Below the pieces are notes generated by a model. It made no database searches and had not been told where the DNA came from. It worked only from the letters and a program-made list of their open reading frames with translations. 32,967 nt of DNA from a virus. Where the stretch lies: the IMG/VR virus record IMGVR_UViG_3300030116_001362, positions 1-32,967 of that record; one strand, given 5' to 3'. Both the position numbers and the translations under genes were made by a program. Within the stretch, counting starts at the first letter, position 1. Every line of letters starts with the position of its first letter. Shown here piece after piece: positions 25,801-32,544 of the stretch.

Positions 25801-28600
25801 TGATTTTGATGCTACTTTAAAAGCTAATCAGGCAAGGTTAAATAATCCAAATTTAACAGAGACTGAAATCATAAGAACGGAAAAGTCTATTCAAAGATTA
25901 AATGAGTTAAAAAGAGATACTCAGGATCGTGCTCGGTCACAAGGCATTGAATTGCAAGCGTTTATGGGCATACCTAGTCTAAGACAATTAAGACAGTTGT
26001 TTGGGTCGGAAAGGTCAAGACCTAGGACGTTAAGAGATGTTGAGTTAGACAGATTGTATAATAATGCAATGCAAAGACTTGATAAAGAAGCACCTAAAGA
26101 AGAAGTGCAGATTGTTAAAACTGAATCTGAGCAACCCGTTAAAGAAAGAAGTGATGTTTCAAAAGCTTTTAGTTGGTTTTCTGGTGACATGGTTCAGCGT
26201 GTAAGGGATATGGGAACCGAAACATCTCAGAGGGCGGCTGATTTAGCAAGAAAGTCAATAGACACTGAAAAGAAAGTTTATGGAGAAATAACACCAGAGC
26301 TAGACATTGTTTTAAAATCAGCGGGTAGTCCATTTTTTACACAAAAAGGAAGGGCAATTAAAGAACTTCAAAAGTTTGTAGATTTAACAATAGACGGAAA
26401 GGAAGTTAAAATGTCTCGCTTGCACGCCGCAATAGAGGGAAAGATACAAGTTAGCGGTAAGGAGATAGAAATAGTTAATGAGTTTAAAGACCTCATTGAA
26501 AAAAGAGGTTTAATATTTGAAAAAAATAATATAATGCAAGAAGGCCCAGACGGAGAGGTGAGACCATTTAAAGTTATGGGTAGAAACATAGCACCTAGAA
26601 TTATGACAGGTGATTTTTATAGAATACTAGAACGTGGTGAGTCAAGTTCTGATTTTAAAAAATTGGTTAAAAAATTTGAAGATGCTACAGGTCAATCAGA
26701 ACAGTCCGTTAAAGAGTATTTTGCAGAGCTTTCTCAAAATATAAAAGGGTCAGATTTTGTAGGGAATCAACTACCGACTAGAACAACTCAGGCAGAACAC
26801 AGTCGTAAATGGAAAAACATACCACATGCTATTAAAATAGGTAATGATATTGTCCCTTTGGTTGAATATCGTCCTTATGAATATGCTAAAAGATTAGCAG
26901 AAACTGGAGCAAGTCGTGTTGGAGTTGCAACAACCTTTGGTCAAGAGATAGCAGGAACAAGTATTATTAATGAGATGAAAACTCAAATATCGAGAGAGGG
27001 CGGTGATCCTATTGTGTTTCACGAGTTGATTAGGTCGTTAAGTAGTACACCGGTTGAGCCCTCTTTTAGGCAATCAGGAATAGGAACTACTGGATATGCA
27101 AGTAGAATCACAAGGGGTTTGAATACGTCATTAAACATTTTAAAAACAACTACGTTGTCTCAGTCTATATTTCCAAATATAACAGAACCTCTTGGTAACA
27201 TTAGAAAGCATGTAGGGATGCCTACATTAGCAAAAAGCATTTTTAAATTAACCACTAGCCCAAAAGCCATTCAGTCAGCCTTAGAAGCAAAAGGTGCTAT
27301 AACAGTAGATATTGCCAATTTGTCTATTGATCCTCAAAGGCCATTGGAATCTTTGGGAAGGGGAACTGAGAATATTTTAAGAAGAGGGTTTGGATTTCAC
27401 TACATTAACGAATTTCAAGAAGTGTTAGCGGCAGAAAGCTACAGGCAAAAGACTGAGAGATTTAAAAAAGGAAAAGGTAAGAGTAAGGACATTCAGTTGT
27501 TACGAGAGATGGATTATTCTGAGGCAGATGCGATACTTATGGTTTCTGGAAAAGCACCGCAACAAATGTATGATGCTATCATAAGGCGTGCTTCGGCATA
27601 TATGACTGGAGGTGCCCAAAGAAAAGGTGAGCAGTCTCGGATAGAGCATAGTAGGTGGTATAACAGCTTAACAGCTTTCCAAACTTATGCAAATATGAAA
27701 AACAGATCCTTAATGAGTGCGGCCAGATTATCTATTCAATCTGGTGCTAAAGAGGCTTGGCAAGAAGGGAATCATAAAAAGTTTACAGATGCTAGTAGGT
27801 TGGCACTGAGCGAGGTTTTAGGAACTGCTGTAGCTGGTATGACAACACAATTTATATTAGCAGGTGTCTACGGCGGTGGAGACAATATGAAAATTAAGTG
27901 GAATGAAGTTGTCGAAAATCCTTGGGAGTTTTTATTTGAGTCGTATATGTACTCTGCTGTTGGTGGCGTTATGGGGTCAATAATTCAATCAACTGTTGAT
28001 GGTAAGCTTAAAGATAATTTTTTAGAACTGTCTTACCCTGTTTCCGTTGTGTTAGAAATAGAAAAGGCAGTAAATGAAAAAGGCAAGTATAGCTACCTCG
28101 AAGGAATGGATAAAGCCATTGAAGTTGCTAAAAGATATTTCCCAGCCAATAGAGCATATAATACCTTATTGGTGGCTACTGGATTTGGAAATGAACAATC
28201 TCAAAAAGACGAAAATGCCATCAGGGCTTACTACAGATGGAGATTTAAGAATAAATATGGTGGATCATATACAGGTAATTTAGACGAAGAACAAAAAACT
28301 TTTCGTATAAATATGAAAAAAGCATACGAGTCACTAAAAAATCAGGAAGAGTATACCGCAGTTGACGATCATGTTATGAGAGCGTTAGAACTAACTGGTA
28401 GAGATGATAAGAGTGCTCTTAGTTCTATACTTGGAAAAAGATTACTCACAAAATCTAAAATTGCACCGGGAAAAAGTGAAGAAGTTTATGAAGAAAGAAT
28501 AGATGAACTTATAAGAACTATTGGTGAAGAAGCATATCAAAGACTAGAACTCCATGATAACCTATTAAAAGAATATGCTGAGTTTTGGAAAGAAGATTAG
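22826..28600 (+). CDS. Giant (1924 aa) ejection / polyvalent-like protein with N-terminal lysozyme-like region
   Basis: Residues 5-60 hold two copies of a short helical repeat (LYDGVTSQNVKIGDFDTFK and FYDQVSALNIKLGEYETFE). About 85-192 has QQENSIAKNNPYGVNLP then FDSLDNGIKAGEDIIDNIL, the pattern of small muralytic or transglycosylase-like domains at the front of phage giant proteins. Around 425-490 is a Gly-rich hydrophobic segment (GFITGGSVGFLGGAGSFAGK). About 600-840 is charged coiled coil. About 890-960 is a small beta, KOW/SH3-like segment (GDQVYVNESGYLGTVKGF). About 1130-1500 is a large helical domain resembling polyvalent-protein modules. Two hydrophobic segments sit near 1662-1728. Probably ejected with DNA; roles of the later domains are unknown. 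Confidence 0.7.
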   Translation: MPLESLQKLYDGVTSQNVKIGDFDTFKTKMQNPESRRKFYDQVSALNIKLGEYETFEAKVSTSAPAINPQDVFIDPDEPLIEGVNFKQTIYDSVKQQENSIAKNNPYGVNLPRKQENIDKIRGMGGRVMEGSNTLLEFDSLDNGIKAGEDIIDNILDVSKNDPATFYSNYSGLPKESPEVKSFLQIYNQKIKGSQPKEETNLEKVIKALSQSKDNPQYIMKASSSPDPVKALVDNLPKTVMGIPTSEILGDQRQGIAPDGVSNKKAQEELDKRRRELGLPFKPTEEDFQRQYNNRLFLKEVAKLQKKGLTKRDAYRKASVNMGGTPPSVIDLAMEKSITGAAFRIAGLEQTTMLDEYPPNQLEEIVSGVFSMVMPLDAALFKGGGSLGRIKKVGQAAEKSAMLLAKTTKMPLRTARVYMKSIIPRVTGGAGGFTAFDSGRSIVDQIEFTGTVDPIEVAEHAMKGFITGGSVGFLGGAGSFAGKKLQKVVGAPVSKQATAKETLGFVSEVFGLGKVPALLEGKEATKEDYLNAAQMIIGLKLLKHMEPKAGTALRSNVATEIERIVTETGKPLDVVANEVVGRPLRTAMELAMEGKTPEKSVRQQITEYEVVEGTKDPSQMRQTAEQLRKQGLESTAESVEQTRLQEALVSLRQTAEGKREGVTAEQSEVLATEQPNILTTIESLKRQGFSQVEAEQRAKTVLRDAGVKTETEAPVIINERVQLESQIKRLSEKMSDFEKSGTEQRILDNLQIEIDAKVARLNEFDGVTERTINELYFPEEPLRPKKTGPTSRQEPVSRERVGEIVNLRRQSFKERTEALESQLKERDIAEQQRLDKTLQERDIFNRPFESNPMLEVPLHPADAGRRAVAEIQAIETAPPTPKTRPTGPTVKKKKLTGLDSKGNAKDHDIKTGDQVYVNESGYLGTVKGFKRGKDSNIVTIENERGRENLTDRNLFTPKKVYEERVNRRNTKPVSELQGQKRVQGFLLQKEFSDFDATLKANQARLNNPNLTETEIIRTEKSIQRLNELKRDTQDRARSQGIELQAFMGIPSLRQLRQLFGSERSRPRTLRDVELDRLYNNAMQRLDKEAPKEEVQIVKTESEQPVKERSDVSKAFSWFSGDMVQRVRDMGTETSQRAADLARKSIDTEKKVYGEITPELDIVLKSAGSPFFTQKGRAIKELQKFVDLTIDGKEVKMSRLHAAIEGKIQVSGKEIEIVNEFKDLIEKRGLIFEKNNIMQEGPDGEVRPFKVMGRNIAPRIMTGDFYRILERGESSSDFKKLVKKFEDATGQSEQSVKEYFAELSQNIKGSDFVGNQLPTRTTQAEHSRKWKNIPHAIKIGNDIVPLVEYRPYEYAKRLAETGASRVGVATTFGQEIAGTSIINEMKTQISREGGDPIVFHELIRSLSSTPVEPSFRQSGIGTTGYASRITRGLNTSLNILKTTTLSQSIFPNITEPLGNIRKHVGMPTLAKSIFKLTTSPKAIQSALEAKGAITVDIANLSIDPQRPLESLGRGTENILRRGFGFHYINEFQEVLAAESYRQKTERFKKGKGKSKDIQLLREMDYSEADAILMVSGKAPQQMYDAIIRRASAYMTGGAQRKGEQSRIEHSRWYNSLTAFQTYANMKNRSLMSAARLSIQSGAKEAWQEGNHKKFTDASRLALSEVLGTAVAGMTTQFILAGVYGGGDNMKIKWNEVVENPWEFLFESYMYSAVGGVMGSIIQSTVDGKLKDNFLELSYPVSVVLEIEKAVNEKGKYSYLEGMDKAIEVAKRYFPANRAYNTLLVATGFGNEQSQKDENAIRAYYRWRFKNKYGGSYTGNLDEEQKTFRINMKKAYESLKNQEEYTAVDDHVMRALELTGRDDKSALSSILGKRLLTKSKIAPGKSEEVYEERIDELIRTIGEEAYQRLELHDNLLKEYAEFWKED

Positions 28601-28633
28601 CTATCATTAACTTTTAGCCCTTTCATAAAACTC
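28580..28633. terminator. Imperfect inverted repeat over the convergent gene ends (candidate bidirectional terminator)
   Basis: GAGTTTTGGAAAG (28580-28592) faces CTTTCATAAAACTC (28620-28633). All but the centre base pair, with a one-against-two bulge, giving about 12 pairs. The 27-base loop contains both convergent stop codons. No U-tract follows on either strand, so termination is possible but unproven. Confidence 0.4.
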
Positions 28634-28804
28634 TTCAGCCCATTCTGGAAACCCATGCTTTTTCCAGAAGTCACCTAGATTCTCCCAGTACACATTAAGA
28701 GGTACAACTTTATTTTGTAAGTCTCTCATAATCTTAGTGATTTCGTCAGCCTGTTCTTTTGTCAGTTCTCGCTGTTCTTTTGGAAACTCATCTAATATAT
28801 CCAT
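28607..28804 (-). CDS. Small acidic protein, unknown
   Basis: 65 aa, helical. It begins MDILDEFPKEQRELTKEQAD, has IMRDLQNKVVPLNVYWENLG in the middle, and ends in an aromatic helix FWKKHGFPEWAEEFYERA. The strand is well supported by an AAGGAG site ahead of the ATG and a one-base overlap with the upstream gene's stop. It is the last gene of the leftward operon, and its stop lies six bases from the end of the giant structural gene. No function recognised. Confidence 0.65.
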   Translation of the reverse strand: MDILDEFPKEQRELTKEQADEITKIMRDLQNKVVPLNVYWENLGDFWKKHGFPEWAEEFYERAKS

Positions 28805-29103
28805 TACTTACTCCTTATCTCTAATGCTTGTAGTTCTAATCTTTTATTTTTTGTATATGTTGACTGTTGACTCTTTGTCATTTCAAGCCAACAGTCTGGA
28901 AGCGAAGAAACTCTAGTATCATAACCACTTGCTATGCCACAAAATTCTCTTTGCTCACCATCAAAATCTCTAATTTCTGGATTGTAAGTTGTAAAACCAC
29001 AAAAACCACAGCTTTTTCCTGTCTTGCTACAAATTTCAAACATTGGTGTTAAAAAACCCCCTCTATTTTCCCGTATTTCGCTGTAAAATAAATTCTTTGA
29101 CAT
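28804..29103 (-). CDS. Cysteine-containing unknown protein
   Basis: 99 aa with five cysteines (25, 32, 35, 55, 71). CSKTGKSCGFCGF (25-37) looks like part of a zinc-binding knuckle, with C55 and C71 as further possible ligands. The C-terminus is a Lys/Glu-rich helix. It is the first gene after the terminator at 29130-29155, so it either has its own weak start of transcription or depends on read-through. I do not recognise a family. Confidence 0.6.
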   Translation of the reverse strand: MSKNLFYSEIRENRGGFLTPMFEICSKTGKSCGFCGFTTYNPEIRDFDGEQREFCGIASGYDTRVSSLPDCWLEMTKSQQSTYTKNKRLELQALEIRSK

Positions 29104-29129
29104 AAGTATCGCCTATTTAAAAGACATTG

Positions 29130-29155
29130 AATAAGGGGGCCGTAGCCCCCTTATT
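29130..29155. terminator. Strong GC-rich hairpin, bidirectional intrinsic terminator
   Basis: AATAAGGGGGC (29130-29140) and GCCCCCTTATT (29145-29155) form an 11-bp perfect stem closed by the four-base loop CGTA. On both strands the AT-rich end of the stem yields UUAUU after the GC core, serving as a short U-rich tail. It lies between the leftward genes 29167-29379 and 28804-29103. Confidence 0.85.
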
Positions 29156-29166
29156 ATTAATCAGCA

Positions 29167-29379
29167 CTAAAAAGGGCTATCTTTCTTTTTGTATGGGTCT
29201 TTGAACTGACCAGAAAGGTATCTATCGCCTTTCTCGTCCTCATTGATCCACAAAGAGAACTGTTGCTTCTTGCCATTGACCATTCCGTTACCGGTGTAGT
29301 CAGGCTTTTTGTCGCCGTCTTCTTTGTACTTATTTTTCCACAGTTTAAAACTGCCGTCTTTTTGTTTGTATTCAGCCAT
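29167..29379 (-). CDS. Small conserved phage protein, DUF736-like in style
   Basis: 70 aa. The order QKDGSFKLWKNKYKEDGDKK (about 5-24), DYTGNGMVNGKKQQFSLWIN (about 27-46), GDRYLSGQFKDPYKKKDS is the pattern of a family of small beta-rich phage proteins that I associate with DUF736. A good AGGAGA site lies upstream of the ATG. A longer frame (29157-29429) overlapping it in another phase yields an unstructured Ser/Thr/Lys-rich translation and is rejected. The strong terminator follows it, so this gene closes a transcription unit. A nucleic-acid-related role is likely by context only. Confidence 0.72.
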   Translation of the reverse strand: MAEYKQKDGSFKLWKNKYKEDGDKKPDYTGNGMVNGKKQQFSLWINEDEKGDRYLSGQFKDPYKKKDSPF

Positions 29380-29404
29380 GCTGATCTCCTATTTATGAGA
29401 TGAC

Positions 29405-29614
29405 TCAGTTTAGACTCTCGTTTAGCCAACTGAAGGAAACACTTTCATCATCCTTTAGTCTACTTCTGAGCCACCTCGTTTCTCTAATATAATTTTTTTC
29501 TAGTTGTCTCATTCTTCTGTAAGCCGGCCCATTTTGCTGAACCCGATTATCTTTCATAAGTCGCTTATAGAAAGAAATGATTGCTCTTTTCTTTAACTGT
29601 TCGTTACTTGCCAT
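29405..29614 (-). CDS. Small basic helical protein
   Basis: 69 aa, rich in Arg/Lys and Leu, predicted helical throughout (QLKKRAIISFYKRLMKDNR, AYRRMRQLEKNYIRETRWLR). No domain recognised. Its start overlaps the end of the upstream nuclease-like gene by 11 bases, so it is in the same mRNA and may be coupled. A nucleic-acid-binding helper is possible. Confidence 0.55.
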   Translation of the reverse strand: MASNEQLKKRAIISFYKRLMKDNRVQQNGPAYRRMRQLEKNYIRETRWLRSRLKDDESVSFSWLNESLN

Positions 29615-29939
29615 TCTTTGCCAGTTCCTTCATTATTGATAATAGATTTACAAAGTATTCGTAGTCTAAGACAATATAGGGTTTACCCCTGTCTTCTCTT
29701 ACGACTACTCCTTCTTCTTCTTTCTCAGGCTTTAACCATTGTGCAATGCGAGTCCTTCTCTTGCACCCATAGTAATGACCTTCTATTTCTATATCTCCCT
29801 GTTCATGCTGTGCTCCACCTCTATCTCTGTTGTATGCCTCAAGACCTGCATCCTTTGCCATACGTACAGCCTGTCTTTGTAATTCTGCACCACGTTGTCG
29901 TGCTCTCCTACCACGTTTCACATTCTTTGGATTTTTCAT
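29604..29939 (-). CDS. PD-(D/E)XK-like nuclease / resolvase-like protein with GCK motif
   Basis: 111 aa, size of a small Holliday-junction-resolvase-like nuclease. Candidate active-site residues: E19 in RGAELQRQA (motif I helix), D49 in QHEQGDIEIEG (motif II), and YGCKRR (58-62) where a lysine K60 follows G-C rather than the usual E-x-K. REDRGKPYIVLDYEYF follows. The N-terminus is very basic (KNVKRGRRARQRG). Such nucleases cut branched or damaged DNA. The cysteine in place of the acidic residue is odd and may be a family variation. It overlaps the upstream zinc-ribbon stop by four bases (ATGA). Confidence 0.68.
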   Translation of the reverse strand: MKNPKNVKRGRRARQRGAELQRQAVRMAKDAGLEAYNRDRGGAQHEQGDIEIEGHYYGCKRRTRIAQWLKPEKEEEGVVVREDRGKPYIVLDYEYFVNLLSIMKELAKNGK

Positions 29940-30106
29940 AATGCAAGCCTCATTCTGCTATTGATTCTTTTTACAAAACATTTAGGACAGCGTTTAAACA
30001 GTTTCTTTGAATCGCTCCAGTAGACATGATCACACTCTGGACATTCATATAGATACTCAACAAACTCATATCCTTCTTTTATTTTCTTTCGTGTAGTTTT
30101 ACGCAT
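29936..30106 (-). CDS. 56-aa zinc-ribbon protein
   Basis: A short frame that fills the gap between two leftward genes. It starts at ATG 30106, overlapping the preceding gene's end by 8 bases, and ends in TGA overlapping the next ATG by four bases. The protein begins MRKTTRKKIKEGYEF and has two CxxC knuckles, CPEC (22-25) and CPKC (40-43), separated by HVYWSDSKKLFKR. This is a compact zinc ribbon, plausibly a nucleic-acid or polymerase-associated factor. Tiling with its neighbours and intact cysteine spacing support it as real. Confidence 0.75.
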   Translation of the reverse strand: MRKTTRKKIKEGYEFVEYLYECPECDHVYWSDSKKLFKRCPKCFVKRINSRMRLAL

Positions 30107-30341
30107 CTTGTACTACTGTAGATTCTAATTCTTCTTTGTGCCTGTATCCGTTCAACAAAGCATCACTTTCTTTATCAAGCATTTCGTTATTGATTCTTTT
30201 CATATCCTTCAACAGCTTCTCGTATCTACCACGATAATTTGTCAATGCAGGGTTAGTCAAAGCCATCTTTAGTGCATTGATATGTAGCTCTACTTCTTGC
30301 CTTGTATATTTTATTTTGGCAGTACATATATATTTAGTCAT
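30099..30341 (-). CDS. Small helical protein, unknown
   Basis: 80 aa, Lys/Glu-rich helices (RQEVELHINALKMALTNPAL, YEKLLKDMKRINNEMLDKES). No domain recognised. It overlaps the upstream nuclease-like gene by four bases (ATGA) and the zinc-ribbon gene by eight, so all three are probably translated together. The short N-terminal beta stretch KYICTAKIKYTR may be a structural anchor. Function unknown. Confidence 0.6.
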   Translation of the reverse strand: MTKYICTAKIKYTRQEVELHINALKMALTNPALTNYRGRYEKLLKDMKRINNEMLDKESDALLNGYRHKEELESTVVQDA

Positions 30342-30820
30342 AATAGTTCTATTCCTCTTTTAAATGGCAAGTATGCATTGGTTCTTTTGATCTTGCCTCC
30401 ATTGATTGTTTTTTGTGTTGTTGTATTTTTAACGTCAAAGTCAAACAAAAAGTTCCCATAACTATCTGTTATTTTCCAATACATGACTATCTGATCTTTG
30501 ATTAGATACAGGAAACCAAGATAGGGAACTCGTAGCATTTCTGAAAGTCGCTTGCCGTCCATAATTTTATCAAACGTCACAAGCCAAGAGCCAAAGTTTC
30601 TTAACTCCATCAAGCTCAAGTCTCTACATTTAGATTCAAAGATGCCTGACAACTCATTGTTTTTTATGATGATACCGTCCACCTTAGCATCCATATCTTT
30701 CTTGGTCTCCACCAATGTAGAGTCGCTTTTGTGTTTCTCACAGATACTGTGCCTGATTCTGTCTAGCATTTCTCTTTCATACTCTAATGACTTCTGTCCT
30801 TTCTTTGTAAGTATATCCAT
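30338..30820 (-). CDS. PD-(D/E)XK nuclease-fold protein (second)
   Basis: 160 aa. E13/E15 in the N-terminal helix, D48 in DAKVDGIIIKNNEL and E62-S63-K64 in SGIFESKCR give the D ... E-x-K layout of PD-(D/E)XK nucleases, and the hydrophobic strands around them fit. A helix MELRNFGSWLVTFDKIM follows. The C-terminal part (YLIKDQIVMYWKITDSYGNF) is mixed. It could cleave DNA in recombination or host-genome degradation. The stop overlaps the next ATG by four bases and its start overlaps the upstream stop by one. Confidence 0.65.
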   Translation of the reverse strand: MDILTKKGQKSLEYEREMLDRIRHSICEKHKSDSTLVETKKDMDAKVDGIIIKNNELSGIFESKCRDLSLMELRNFGSWLVTFDKIMDGKRLSEMLRVPYLGFLYLIKDQIVMYWKITDSYGNFLFDFDVKNTTTQKTINGGKIKRTNAYLPFKRGIELL

Positions 30821-31296
30821 TAGAATGGTACCTCCGCAGATTCAATTAGTTGTATTGTTCTTGCTACTGGATACCTGACCTCTGAGTCTAAGTCATTGTA
30901 AAATGTTTTCATGGTTACATCTATCAATACCTTAGCTCCTTTTATATCAGGCAGATAAAGGAAGGGCAGTTGCCCACCCTGTCCTTTATCCTTGCGGAGT
31001 TGCATAATAGATAGGAACTGAGCAAAGCCCCAGTTCTTTCTATGTTCGTATAATTGACCTTCTACCTTTTTGTAGCGAAACACACCATTGTCTTTAACAA
31101 CACATGATTCATACTCAGGATGTTCCTTTCCATCAACTTCGTATTCGGGTTTGAATACATCTGCCACATACCTACCAAACCTAACGTTTTCAGATGTGTC
31201 CATTCCTACGATACTAGCTGTGTATCTACCAGTAGGTACCGATCTTGTAAACTGACTCTCGTCAGCGGGGTAATATGCATCTCCTATGTCTACCAT
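30820..31296 (-). CDS. Possible single-stranded DNA-binding protein
   Basis: 158 aa. It resembles phage ssDNA-binding proteins of the DUF669-like or OB-fold type in general plan: SVPTGRYTASIVGMDTSENV with FKPEYEVDGKEHPEYESCVV (strands), an aromatic helix YEHRKNWGFAQFLSIMQLRK, and a terminal strand set (GAKVLIDVTMKTFYNDLDSE) with the ending RTIQLIESAEVPF. No cysteine cluster. Its setting between two nuclease-like genes in a recombination or replication module supports the idea, but no diagnostic motif is seen. Confidence 0.5.
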   Translation of the reverse strand: MVDIGDAYYPADESQFTRSVPTGRYTASIVGMDTSENVRFGRYVADVFKPEYEVDGKEHPEYESCVVKDNGVFRYKKVEGQLYEHRKNWGFAQFLSIMQLRKDKGQGGQLPFLYLPDIKGAKVLIDVTMKTFYNDLDSEVRYPVARTIQLIESAEVPF

Positions 31297-31298
31297 GC

Positions 31299-31706
31299 TT
31301 AGAAGTGTTTCATTACCGCAATTTTATCTAAGCAAGCCTGAAGGTTGTCAACAGTGATGTTGCCTTGTTTCAGTTGGTATAGGACTTTGTTCTTGTCCTT
31401 CTGTCCCAATGTCTTCACAGCTTTATTGATTTCGTTCTTCACATAATCTTCATCTGTTTCATCTACTATCTCTCCACCAAACTGATCAACAAGGTCTTTT
31501 AAAAACTGTTGATCTTTAAGATTCTGCTTTTGCTCCAGTATGTCTTTGATACCATCGTAGCCATAAATGATAAACTGCACCCACTTCTCTATCAATCGCA
31601 TGTTCTCTTCATTAAGTTCCATGCCTTTGCTAAAGGCTTCTACTGCAATACCATGCCGTATCTTACCTTCGGTTATCTTATCCCAATCGGGTTGTTGATC
31701 GCTCAT
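31299..31706 (-). CDS. Conserved-style phage protein of unknown function
   Basis: 135 aa, helical. The N-terminus reads DWDKITEGKIRHGIAVEAFS followed by NEENMRLIEKWVQFIIYG, an order I have seen in unnamed phage proteins linked to recombination gene sets. The C-terminal half is a helical bundle with VKTLGQKDKNKVLYQLKQGN. It overlaps the Cas4-like gene by four bases (ATGA) and is followed two bases later by the ssDNA-binding candidate. A helper of the nuclease is plausible; no catalytic motif. Confidence 0.6.
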   Translation of the reverse strand: MSDQQPDWDKITEGKIRHGIAVEAFSKGMELNEENMRLIEKWVQFIIYGYDGIKDILEQKQNLKDQQFLKDLVDQFGGEIVDETDEDYVKNEINKAVKTLGQKDKNKVLYQLKQGNITVDNLQACLDKIAVMKHF

Positions 31707-32431
31707 AGATCATCTCCTTTCTCTTTTAGTCCTCCACCACATACCTGATAGAAGTTGCAGTACTTGGGATTACATTCCCATTTGTACACTGGTGCAACTC
31801 CCAGTTCCAGTGGTGGATTTCCTTTTTCAAATATCTTGTTGACATCGTGCCAGTATTCTTTGGCCTTGTCTATGTATGAGGTAGGTATAACCTTCTCCTT
31901 CATCCTTGAATTATCTTTGTTATAATATAGTAACGCCAGTTTCTTCAATCGGTTCCCAAATTCTTTTTCATACCACCATCCGTAAGTACCAAGCTGTAAG
32001 TTGTAATTAACTGGTTGGTCAGGGTCAGGGTTGCGACCAAACAAACCTTTCCACTTCCAAGCATTACAGGTCTTGATATCATACAATGCACCATCCTCTA
32101 CGATGATTACATCTAAGAACCCCCTGACGTTTACCTCAGGTATTTGTATCTCACGTTCTATCATTATCTGAGAACCATTGAGACTTGCATAATCTATTAA
32201 AGCTTCCTGAATATCATTGTGTACCAAGTCTCCAAGCCTGAATAGTCTCAGGGTATCATCATCTACTTCTTTAGGTTCTACTTCTGCAACGTGTTGAAAG
32301 TAATGTTTCCGCATGCACATTCCTGAAGCTGAACCATGAAACCACTTCTCGTTACCCTGATACCTTTTCTTGTAATGAAGGTCATTGCCTTTGCGTAACC
32401 AGTCGTGGTATATCTTTTGTATGTTTAGCAT
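31703..32431 (-). CDS. Cas4-like / RecB-family PD-(D/E)XK exonuclease with Fe-S cysteines
   Basis: 242 aa. All expected elements appear in order: C39 (MCMRKHYF), H71 (LGDLVHNDI), D107 (RGFLDVIIV), the D118-I119-K120 catalytic lysine motif, Q146 (NYNLQLGTY), and C-terminal C220, C225 and C231 (WECNPKYCNFYQVC). One N-terminal plus three C-terminal cysteines is the iron-sulfur arrangement of Cas4 and AddB-type nucleases. The likely role is an exonuclease for phage recombination or end processing. No cas1/cas2 or CRISPR array is visible, so it is a stand-alone phage gene here. The ribosome binding site AAAGGA precedes the ATG. The upstream intergenic region holds a nested hairpin. Confidence 0.85.
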   Translation of the reverse strand: MLNIQKIYHDWLRKGNDLHYKKRYQGNEKWFHGSASGMCMRKHYFQHVAEVEPKEVDDDTLRLFRLGDLVHNDIQEALIDYASLNGSQIMIEREIQIPEVNVRGFLDVIIVEDGALYDIKTCNAWKWKGLFGRNPDPDQPVNYNLQLGTYGWWYEKEFGNRLKKLALLYYNKDNSRMKEKVIPTSYIDKAKEYWHDVNKIFEKGNPPLELGVAPVYKWECNPKYCNFYQVCGGGLKEKGDDL

Positions 32432-32457
32432 ATTGTTTCCTTTAGTATGTAGGGAGG

Positions 32458-32536
32458 ACGGGGCAAGTAAGATGTGTAGTTGTGGTTGGTCGGAAACAAA
32501 TGGAGTAAAATATAACCGACCTTGTACCTGCCCCGT
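32458..32536 (-). promoter_or_regulatory. Nested inverted-repeat element upstream of the Cas4-like gene
   Basis: ACGGGGCAAGTA (32458-32469) pairs with TACCTGCCCCGT (32525-32536) apart from one position that is a wobble on one strand. Inside it, GGTCGG (32488-32493) pairs with CCGACC (32516-32521). The element occupies most of the 113 bases between the stop of the leftward 66-aa gene and the ATG of the Cas4-like gene. It may be a leader, attenuator or terminator. Function is not shown. Confidence 0.55.
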
Positions 32537-32544
32537 GTCATCAA

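Noticed and set aside
29384-29401. 5-bp stem over the ribosome binding site of the 29167-29379 gene
   Set aside because: ATCTC/GAGAT is too short and AT-rich to claim sequestration without covariation data.
29157-29429. 90-aa leftward frame around the small DUF736-like gene
   Set aside because: Translation is Ser/Thr/Lys-rich without structure, overlaps a gene with a good AGGAGA site, and runs to the edge of the terminator.
31703-32431. Cas4-like gene as evidence of a CRISPR-Cas system
   Set aside because: No cas1/cas2 and no repeat-spacer array occur in the window; stand-alone Cas4-like nucleases are common in phages.
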